From Fagopyrum homotropicum (taxonomy: Eukaryota > Streptophyta > Magnoliopsida > Caryophyllales > Polygonaceae): a stretch of DNA of 64,000 nucleotides. The stretch is from positions 162,835,481 through 162,899,480 of the forward strand of contig BSWB01000001.1 in NCBI GenBank assembly GCA_033239125.1, written 5' to 3'. Made by a program: the position numbers and the translations under genes. The notes beneath the pieces are model-generated. The model did not search any database. It was not told where the DNA came from and was given only the letters and a program-made list of their open reading frames with translations. This document shows, one piece after another, positions 55,783-64,000 of this stretch (position 1 is its first letter; the number at the start of each line of letters is the position of its first letter).

Positions 55783-57432
55783 TGTTCGCCACTTAGCGTG
55801 CGTGCAAATAAGGTTTAAATTTATAAAACTAGAATCAAGCAAAAAAGACCCACAGTGTACGGATCGACGTAGTAAAGCAAGAATTGCAGAGTATCGAACT
55901 CAGGGATTTGGGGGAAACAAATCGATTCAAGATATTCTATAAGCTTTGCAAATAATGGGAAAACAGCAACCCTAAAGATCCAGGTATCCAATTGTGGCAA
56001 TCGATTCAAGATATTCTATAAGTATAAGGACAGAGTCGAGGATTGCAAAGGTATACTAAAGTAAGGTAATGTACGATAAAGTTCCAAAACCCTATGTGTC
56101 TAACCCAAAGAACTCTCTATAAAGGTTTTTGAGGCTTCAGTATAGAAAGGATCTAAAGGTAAGAATTAATCTCAAATACCCAAACTTATAACCCAAGGAT
56201 CAAGACAAACTCAAACGGTTAAGGTTGTGACACTCGGAACCGAAATAGAGGATGATGAGTCTCACTACTACCTAGAAAAGACAAGTTAAGGCTAGGTTAA
56301 AGCTAATCTTACTTTGGATTAAAGTAAAAGTAAGGTTCGTAAACTAAGGTAAATCACAGGCAGATCTTGAGTTCCACGTCCGTGAAAGTCCAAGAACAGA
56401 CCGTGATCTTGGTTGTCGACGAATTTTCTCTAACTCTCAAGGTCCAATCTGTTTACGATCAATCTATCATCATCTAAGCCACAACTATCAACCCTTCACC
56501 TTAGAATTGCTAAAGGGTTTTAGTCAATAACCATTGCCATGATATCAAAAATCAAGTTTAAGAAGAATGAAAGATGAAAACCCTCGAAAACTCGAATATA
56601 ACTCAAAACCAATCTCAAATCTGAAACACAAAGAGTAATGTTTAATGGATTCAGAATATAACACAAAACCTCACAATGATCTTAGGCAAACACGAAGAAC
56701 GGGATGTCAATCCGTATTCAATATCAAAACCTAAGAAAAGGGCGCAACTTCCGCCACACACAATCTTCAGGAATCCAAATTGGCCGGCGCTTCCGCAAAC
56801 TCTTGCGACAAACCCTAAGGCGAACTCTCCCAAAGCGAGATTGCTGAAAACTGCCTCCTCTCGCCTTTTTTATCCGTAGAGAAAGAGGTCATTCCAGCCC
56901 AATTACGTAGATGATGTGGCAATAAATGATTCGTCAAAAGATTGCCTAAGTCACGGTCTCCTGATGTTCCACGACCGTGGTTTAGGGCGTGGAATTGGAT
57001 TACGGTGTCTCTCATCTTCCACGACCGTACTTTAGGCCGTGTAACTTACTAGAATGCTCCACGCTCATGATGCCAAGATCCACGGCCGTGGTTTAGAGCG
57101 TGGACTCTTCTACATCCGTAATTTAGGGCGTGGAAGCGTAGATTGCTTGTGGTTTCTTTTGTGTCGTGATATTCTTCATCCCAACTCCTTCCTTAGCTTC
57201 TTTGATGTGTTCCTAATCCTTGGATATGATCGAATCCTCTCTTTTCTCTCTCAAATGGTCCGGTTTCAGCTCTCATTCACCTATAATCAATCATAAAACT
57301 AATGTAAACCTCCATATCGAAAATATAGGTGAACAAGCTAACAAATGCTTCAATGCCTTATCCATGAACACAATAATGAATGAAGAACAACTAGAATAAG
57401 TGCCTAGAATGTCGCAATATTTCATGCTAACA
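55783..57432 (-). mobile_element. Athila-type solo LTR, 1,650 bp
   Basis: Begins TGTTCGCCACTTAGCGTG, ends CATGCTAACA, and is flanked by exact TAGGG duplications (55,778-55,782; 57,433-57,437). Homologous along its length to 15,806-17,521. No internal sequence: the product of LTR-LTR recombination. Its motif array (56,950-57,140) and TATA-like GGATAAAAAAGG (minus, about 56,874-56,863) keep the arrangement of the 5' LTR at 15,806. Confidence 0.94.
56950..57140. promoter_or_regulatory. U3 motif array in the Athila solo LTR
   Basis: TTCCACGACCGTGGTTTAGG and GCGTGGAA, TTCCACGACCGTACTTTAGG, ATCCACGGCCGTGGTTTAGA and GCGTGG, ACATCCGTAATTTAGGGCGT. Longer and more regular than in the other LTR: the unit TTCCACGGCCGTGG-TTTAGGGCGTGGAA is plain here. 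Confidence 0.82.
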
Positions 57433-57465
57433 TAGGGCTCGAAGTCAAGTAATTGTGTAACTTAC

Positions 57466-58015
57466 TAGGGGTGAGCATAGGTCCAAAACCGAACTACAAT
57501 GAACCTGAAACCGGTTTTTTAAAAATCTTGGACCAAAAATCGAACCAATAAAAGTAGGTTCGGTTTCGGTTTCGATCTAAAACCAAAAATTAGAAATATT
57601 GGAACCAAAACCAAATATATTAAGGTCGGTTTTGGTTTGGTTTAGGTTTTGGACCTAAACGGATCTAAAAAGTAAAAGCTGCAAACATATAAATAGTTTC
57701 TAAAAAATAACTACAATGTAAAGTACAAATATAGGCACTATCATCTATCCCGATAAAAAAAACAAATATGAATATCCAAATCTAAATCTATCTCGATAAA
57801 AATAACAAATATGAATGGTCCGTATTCTAAAAAATAAAAATCGGTCTTTCGGTTTAGACCGTCGGTTTTGCGGTTATTATCCAAAAATTGAACCGAAACC
57901 TATTTTCTAAAATATGCAACCCTAAAACCAAAACTAAATTGTTAGTTATCGATTCGGTCTGGACCGAAATCACTCGGTTCGGTTCGGTAAACTGAACCTA
58001 ATATGTCGAGTCCTA
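57466..58015. mobile_element. Non-autonomous hAT-type element, ~550 bp
   Basis: Left end TAGGGGTGAGCATAGGTCC; right end, reversed, TAGGACTCGACATATTAGG, an imperfect match. Flanks TAACTTAC (57,458-57,465) and AACTCAC (58,016-58,022, or TAACTCAC counting the end TA) are close to a duplicated 8-mer. Subterminal blocks repeat ACCGAACC / GGTTCGGTTT / CGGTTTTGG. No transposase. Confidence 0.7.
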
Positions 58016-58057
58016 ACTCACAACAACTTGCCCTGACATCTTAATTTCCTTAGTTTT

Positions 58058-58235
58058 TGTTGAAGATAATAAGCCCACAAATCTTATGTGAATATTTCAA
58101 GTCTAGTATATAAGGTTTGTAACTTCTCCTCATATTTCCAATTGATATTTAACTCATGACTTATATGTTGTGTTTTGGCCTAAATGCGTGCACACAATTC
58201 CCCCCTCTTCGGTATGTATATGTTGGACTTTAACA
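58058..58235 (+). mobile_element. Solo TRIM LTR, 178 bp
   Basis: Starts TGTTGAAGATAATAAGCCCA, ends GGACTTTAACA, with TATATAAGG, CCAATTG and TTATATGTTGTGTTTTGG in the family order. Flanks GTTTT and ATTTT match at four of five positions. Confidence 0.72.
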
Positions 58236-58384
58236 ATTTTATGCTCTAAACGAGAATTTTGAAATTGGGTACATTTTGACATTACCAAAACCATGTGAAT
58301 TCTTCAATATTTTATTGTTATAATTTACAACGGGTCATGTTAGATTAACCATATATTTTATTTTTAAAATTACCTAATTTTACA

Positions 58385-58700
58385 GTTCGGGTGCGGAATC
58401 AATTAGGTCATGATAAAAAAAATCATTTTTAAAAAAAATATTTAAGTTTCAGGCCCCAAGTGCGGAATTGATTAAAAGCAATTTCGCTTTCGGATCTTGA
58501 TTAAAAGCAATTTCGCTTTCGGATCTCAAGTACAGAATACTTAACCCTGATTTTTTTTGCTTTCGTCCCCCATTGCACGATTAATTAAAACCAATTTCGC
58601 TTTCGGATCCCAAGTACGGAATAAACTCAATTTCGCTGTCGCACTTCAAGTGCATAATTAATTAACACTAATTTCGAACTTTGGGTGCGAAATTAGGGAG
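58385..58700. repeat. ~60-bp minisatellite, GTGCGGAATTAATTAAA-type
   Basis: About six units of AATTTCGCTTTCGGATC(C/T)C-AAGT(G/A)C(G/A)GAAT-A/T-rich spacer. A perfect 28-bp piece starting TTGATTAAAAGCAATTTCGC is duplicated in tandem at about 58,468 and 58,497. Related to the array at 33,425-33,610. Confidence 0.78.
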
Positions 58701-60468
58701 ACGATAAAAGGAAATACATTGGTGAACTTTTTCTAAAAAAATATAATTAGGGCCTTTTTTTTACCCTCTCTAAACCATTGGTGGACCTAGTGAGTAGTGG
58801 CTGACAGGGGTCTGGCCCAAATTACAGGGCCCAATAACAGTTAAGAGACGGCCCAATAGTGTAAACCTGGCCCAATCGGTCGTCAAATGCATTATCCATT
58901 GTTCAGGAAATAAAAGTTTACCAAAGAAAGTTACAAAAGTCAGAACGTCAGCAAACTCAACCGAATAAGTGGTTCGTAATAGAGAGTTTTGAAAATTCCA
59001 CTTACGACCCAAAATTTTAATGATATTTGTATACTAACATCAAAGTTCAGTATTTTTTTGCTGAGTGATATGATATAAGTTCGAATGATGATTTTCCAGT
59101 TTTGATGGCCACCATTTGTAATTTGTTGAAACCAAGAGAAAAAATCGTTAAAATATAATATTGTTCTTACATTGATTTTTCCTAAATTCAACATCTACGG
59201 AGCAAATTTTGTCAAATAGTGTGAGTACTAAATATATTTTTGTCAATATTTGATGATGATTTGGAATTTTCAATAGGTGAGTACTCAAATCTGCAAATTT
59301 AGAATATAAAATTGGGGGTTGAAAAGTTAGAAATATAAAATTGGAAATGCAAGAAAAAAAAAAGATTAGAGATGGTGTAATTGTTAACCAAAAGACAAGC
59401 ACTAAGCCCCCGGATTTCGCTGTACAATCCCACCAAAGATTTAGTGGGCCCCAACCCAAAAGCAATCCTCTATCCACTTAACAATCAAACGCAACGGCTG
59501 CCTTATATTCCCACCTCTATTTTCTTTATATATATATATATATAGTTTGGCTATCATGTAAACCGTTCTTACCAGGTAAACAAACAAATTGTATTTTAGA
59601 TCGTTTAATATATGGCTGAAATTATGTGATATTAAACAGAAAAAAAATATCCAGATTAGTGAAAGAAATATTCGCCGTACCTGATTCATATATACGGCGG
59701 TATAGTCACATATAGTCAGTGTTTACATGTTCACATGGTAAGAGTTGTTTACATGCAAATATGGTGCACATAGTTGTGTAGGTATGGTGCGTGTAGTTGT
59801 GAAAATGTGTGTAAATAGGGTACACGAATCCATGCACATGGTCGTGCAAATGTCGTACACATGATCGTGCAAATATTATCACTGACAGTTGTATCACGCC
59901 TTTTCTAAGTAGTGAGTTGAGTTTAGTTGAATTTTATAACTAACCTACTCCAAAGTTAAAAATATAATTAATAATTTTTTATTTATTTTTAAACTACTAT
60001 TTTTTAAAGACAAAATTCAATTTTTTTTAAATAATTTGATTTACTAGGCTTTTTTTAGTTTTATGTTAATGTACCCCTTGAAAGAAAGAAGGGTGTGTAA
60101 AGTTTGAGAATAAATAAAAAAGGTTGAAATATATTTACTTAATTAAAATATTAAAAAATCTAGTTATTACTTTAGTTTATTAAAAAGGCCTAGTTACCAA
60201 CAATTTTTTTTTTTACTGTCAGTGATTTTGAATTGTAGATAATTCAATTATGAATTACGGACTATCAACAAAATTTTATTAACAAAAGTGGGGAAAATCG
60301 CAAAACAAAAGAGGTTTGAAAAAGAAATAATTTTTTAATTAACAAGTAAAAAAATTAGAAGAGGTTAGATCTTCAAGTTAATAACTTCAATCGGCTATCC
60401 TACCAATTTTTGGGGTTATGATTACTCTTGATATGGTAATTGATTTTCTTTAATCCTAAGAAAATAAA
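58701..60468. other. No gene seen; (TA)n and GTGCA-rich segment
   Basis: A (TA)n microsatellite at about 59,527-59,544. 59,725-59,880 repeats words such as TGGTCGTGCAAATGTCGTAC and ATGATCGTGCAAAT, and TGTTTACATG occurs twice. Paired CTACGGCG/TACGGCGG words lie near 59,673-59,699. No coding domain; the 109-codon minus ORF near 59,148-59,477 shows no family. Confidence 0.35.
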
Positions 60469-60476
60469 CTTACTTT

Positions 60477-61083
60477 TAGACCTGTACAAATCCGGGCTCG
60501 GGTCGGGTTTGTCTGGGCCACAAACGCTACCCATGTCCACCCATGTAAAAAGCGGGCGGGCTATCGGGCCGGGCATGATAGCCCGTATGTACTTGCTTGT
60601 GCGTTTTTTCCCGAAATTTACCGTTCAAAACAAGTAATATAATGAATTTAATAGACACTTTAAATCCAATTATACTTGCATAGTTCACTGCCAACAAGTT
60701 CAATAACAATCAACATACAAAAATGAACAAGTCCAAATACCTAAAAAACAATAAGTATCGTTACAGTTAAGTTAGTCCTACAAACATGTGTTACAAACGA
60801 ATATAACTCGTCAAAATACTTCAAACAAGCTAAATAAACAATCAAAATATGCAACATTCAAAACAATATAAATTATACACACATATATAAAAATATTATA
60901 TGTATAAAACTATATACGGGCCGGGTCAGGTTAGCCCGCGGGCCAATATGTTTACCCATACCCGTCTCATCAAAATGCGGGTTGAGCTAGGCCCAAACGG
61001 GCCAAACTTGCTGCCCATACCCATGTTATTTTCCCGGGCGGGCGGACGGGTTGGACGGGCCGATCCGGTTTTGTACAGGTCTA
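60477..61083. mobile_element. Non-autonomous hAT-type element, 607 bp
   Basis: Inverted ends TAGACCTGTACAAA exact; exact 8-bp duplication CTTACTTT (60,469-60,476; 61,084-61,091). GGGCCGGG/CGGGCGGG-type subterminal blocks at 60,493-60,585 and 60,917-61,070 enclose an AT-rich interior of ~330 bp. No transposase. Confidence 0.93.
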
Positions 61084-61274
61084 CTTACTTTATTTACATT
61101 TTTCAATTAGTTTAATGATTAAACATGTTAATAATCTTCCCTTTTATCGATCAGTCAATTATCTTACGAGATAATATAATTATTTTATTAGGTATACATA
61201 ATCTTGTTTCTGGGTTTTCGGTTCTTAGAAAGAGATTTGATTGTTTAAAAATATGTAAAATATATATAGAAAAA

Positions 61275-62279
61275 GAAAAAATAACCCAAAATAATACCAA
61301 CTATTAACATTGAACCGAAAATAATACGAACTTTAAAAATTACTATGAGCGATACAAACTATCAATGTATTTATCAAAAATAATACGTCATATATTTTCC
61401 GGCAAAAAACCCTAGCTCCAGCGATGACATGGCAGCCGGAATGCTACATGTCATCAAATAAATGGTTTTGTGTGATGTGGATTTTATTTTTAAAAAAATA
61501 TTTAATAATACTAAAATATTAAAAAATAAAAAATTATTTATAATTTTAAATAATATTTTTTAAAAAAAAATTGTACAAATATTTATTTTTTTAAAAAAAA
61601 ATTTTAAATAAAGTTTGGAATTTTTTTAAATAGATTTGTAAAAAATGTAATAATATTTATTTTTCCAAAAAATATAAAAATATAATACTTTTTAGAATAT
61701 TTTTTTAATCAAATTTATTTTCAAATTTTGGTATACAATAAAAATTTTAATTCTAAAAAAAAGAATTTGTAAAAAAATATTCGAATTTAATTTTTTTTAA
61801 TCTTGTAACCTAATTCCTAAAGAATTGTTTTCCCAAATTTTTTGTAAATTTTTTTTAACAATTTTTTTACTAAAAAAAAAATTTTATATTTTTTTACAAA
61901 CTTGTTAAAAAAAATGTTCAAACTTTATTTAAATATTTTTTTTACAAAATTTTTTTAAAAAAAATTTGTACAAATGTTTTTTAAAAAATTATTATTTAAA
62001 ATTTTTAAAAATATTTTTTTTATTTTTTAATATTTTATATATTATTAAATTGATTTTTTTAAAAATAAAATCCACATCACACATTGAATTTATTTATTTG
62101 ATGACATGTAACATTCCGACTGCCACGTCATCGCCGGAGCTAGAGTTTTTTGCCGTAAAAGTATTACGTATTATTATTGGTAAATACATTGATAGTTTGT
62201 ATCGCTCCTAGTAATTTTCAAAGTTCGTATTATTTTCGCTTCAATGTTGATAGTTGATATTATTTTAGGTTATTTTTCC
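61275..62279. mobile_element. Mutator-like foldback element, 1,005 bp
   Basis: Exact 9-bp duplication ATAGAAAAA (61,266-61,274; 62,280-62,288). Inverted repeats of about 235 bp at roughly 90% identity: left GAAAAAATAACCCAAAATAA, right (reversed) GGAAAAATAACCTAAAATAA, continuing through AATAATACGAACTTT, GCGATACAAACTATCAATGT, CTAGCTCC(A/G)GCGATGAC and GATGTGGATTTTATTTTTAA. The ~530-bp interior is almost only A/T. No coding capacity. TIR length and duplication length fit a Mutator-like element. Confidence 0.92.
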
Positions 62280-62288
62280 ATAGAAAAA

Positions 62289-62845
62289 CAATAAAATGGG
62301 TATTATAGATACTAAATTATTCTTTATTTGTAAGTATGTTCCTTAACCTTGAATCAAATAGTTAGGTTACGTATTATATATTTTAATATAAATGATTAGA
62401 TATATGATCATAACCTACATATACGTTTTGTACTTGTATATTTGTCCTCTTGTAGTTTGTTATCATTCTATTGTGTCATATGATTCAGTTAATACGCATC
62501 ATCTTTTTATTGGTTATGCTTGGTAGTTAAGCTTCTCTTACAACCACGACACAGATATAGCTAAGATCTATAATCAACATATATAATAAAATAATCAATA
62601 ACTTAATTAGTTACATTACATAGCTGCAAAGTTGTTAGTAGTATCCTTGTACAAGCTAAATACTACATGCCATTTAAGAATTGAAAGAATTGGCATACAA
62701 AGCTCTACATTTATTTATGGAAATTGCTAACACCTAACTAATATAATATTATATTTCTACAAAAAAAACCTAATTTTATATTATATTTTTATTGGAAAAA
62801 ATAGAAGAAACAATTATTTCATTTTTCGATTTCTAATTCATGTTT
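62289..62845. other. No gene seen
   Basis: AT-rich, no supported features. Confidence 0.3.
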
Positions 62846-63290
62846 GGATAGTTAATATAGAGGTCAAAATTATGAGTCTATTTGATGTAATATTCTCCGA
62901 TCGTCGGTTGATTTTAGGATGAATTTTACTATACTTATGTGTTGGGTTTGAATTTAATGTTCATGTACACTTGTATGCATACGTCCGTTATAGAGTTCAT
63001 GGACTTTAACGTGTATTAGAGAAGTTAGCCTTTATTTGGCCCGTCAATTAAATGCTAATTGCCCTTATGCAGGAGTGTGGGAACTAATAATTTATCAAAT
63101 CTAAGTCGAGAGATTTCAAACCTAGCATATAAGAGTATGATAAACTATTTCTCTTATTGTTAATTGATTTCGTAATAAAACCTCAATGACTTGTGTTGAG
63201 TTTGATTCTAAGTTCTAACGCAATGTATGTTCGTATATCCATGATCATCGCTTTGCGGCGTGATGCCGTGATGGTCTTTAACATTATGCT
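62846..63290 (+). mobile_element. Decayed TRIM (two LTR-like segments)
   Basis: 62,880-63,012 (GGTTGATTTTAGGATGAATT, TTATGTGTTGGGTTTG, GGACTTTAACG) and 63,075-63,285 (GTGTGGGAACTAATAATTTA, GCATATAAGAG, TTAATTGATTT, GGTCTTTAACA) both follow the TRIM LTR layout. GCAGGAGTGTGGG before the second fits a worn polypurine tract. Ends not clean. Confidence 0.5.
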
Positions 63291-63822
63291 TATAGCGTTC
63301 TTTTTTTTTTATTAACATAAATGGATCAATCTAATAATTGTTCGTATTTTCCTACCGGGTGACGACATTGTACCATTACCAAAGTCATAATATTCAACAC
63401 ATCTTATCAACACACGTTCAATTTGTATTTTTTATTTAAATTTACATATGTATCTTATAAATACTTGGGCAAGACATGAGTCTTAAACTAGTTTATATAA
63501 AACATAAAAATAAGGGTAACTTATACAATGAAATTCTAAAAAAAAATTGTTAGTGGATTATTGTGGGGTTATTAGATGATTAAAATTTCTGGTCAAATAA
63601 TTCCAAAAAACAATCCCCTAAATTTTTGCAGGTCAAACGCACCCTAAGTATGCACTTTTTTTTTTTTTTTTTTTTGTAACTGGAAACATTTTTTATTGTC
63701 GCCGGAATTTGTCACCCTCGAGCTCGTCAGTATCTTCCTCAAACAGTTTTGGAAATCGAAGTCATTGAGCTAGTTGGAATCCACCCCGAACAGATATGGA
63801 AATTATGAAGCACGCCGGGAAC
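63291..63822. other. No gene seen
   Basis: AT-rich with T-runs at 63,301-63,310 and 63,657-63,675. CAAACGCACCCTAA near 63,634 resembles a MITE end but its partner is not found. Confidence 0.3.
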
Positions 63823-63921
63823 TAGACATGGATCCGGTTTGAACCAAACCGCCAAACCGGCCCGAACCGGCGGTTTAGGTTTGCCGGTTTGGCCATACCG
63901 TGGATTTGCGGTTTAGGTTTG

Positions 63922-63955
<34 letters not shown>

Positions 63956-64000
63956 GGACGGCCGGTTTGGAGATCAAACCGTCGTTTAACCACCGGTTTA
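63823..64000. mobile_element. hAT-type element, start only (cut by window end)
   Basis: TAGACATGGATCCGGTTTGA matches the reversed right end of the element at 30,527-30,857, followed by the same AACCGGCGGTTTAGG-type repeats and a ~30-nt T-run. The candidate left flank 8-mer is CCGGGAAC (63,815-63,822); the other end is outside the window. Confidence 0.8.

Overview
The window looks like nuclear DNA of a flowering plant, most likely a eudicot. The grounds are spliced GT-AG genes with AT-rich introns, a plant-specific DVL/RTFL micropeptide gene, Athila-type and chromovirus Ty3/gypsy retrotransposons with plant-type primer-binding sites, TRIM elements, and many hAT-, Mutator- and Tourist-type non-autonomous transposons. 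I cannot name the species. The window is gene-poor and AT-rich: I find two protein-coding genes that look intact, and most of the rest is transposable elements at various stages of decay.

Layout. 1-190: a 40-codon DVL/ROTUNDIFOLIA-like peptide gene on the minus strand. 600-11,970: an old solo LTR, the 3' end of a LINE with a broken RNase H domain and poly(A) tail, three Tourist-like MITEs and an 831-bp hAT-type element, set in anonymous AT-rich DNA. 11,968-17,526: an internally deleted Athila-type element (minus strand) with its target duplication still intact. 17,527-25,000: a Mutator-like MITE, two solo LTRs, a complete TRIM and another Tourist-like MITE. 25,070-27,160: the main gene, an eight-exon short-chain dehydrogenase/reductase of the TIC32-like group encoding 336 residues. 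27,160-37,800: solo TRIM LTR, two hAT-type elements, minisatellites, and a probable gypsy LTR. 38,340-54,500: a ~15.7-kb nested block in which a plus-strand chromovirus (A), already carrying an inverted LTR fragment (C), was interrupted by a younger minus-strand chromovirus (B) with two 2.77-kb LTRs; the whole block sits inside a ~100-bp-period tandem array. 55,300-64,000: an Athila solo LTR, a TRIM solo LTR, two hAT-type elements, a Mutator-like foldback of 1 kb, and the start of a further hAT-type copy cut by the window edge.

How it fits together. Precise ends and target duplications can be read for most elements (5 bp for LTR elements, 8 bp for hAT, 9-10 bp for Mutator-like, 3 bp for Tourist-like), which gives an unusually clear record of insertions. 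Three unrelated LTR families each carry an array of a short family-specific GC-rich or TGACG-containing motif; in the Athila family it lies just upstream of the TATA box and also occurs inside the pol reading frame, where it encodes repeated His-Gly-Arg-Gly. These arrays and the short DVL gene are the points I would look at first. I see no CRISPR array, tRNA, rRNA or bacterial-type operon.
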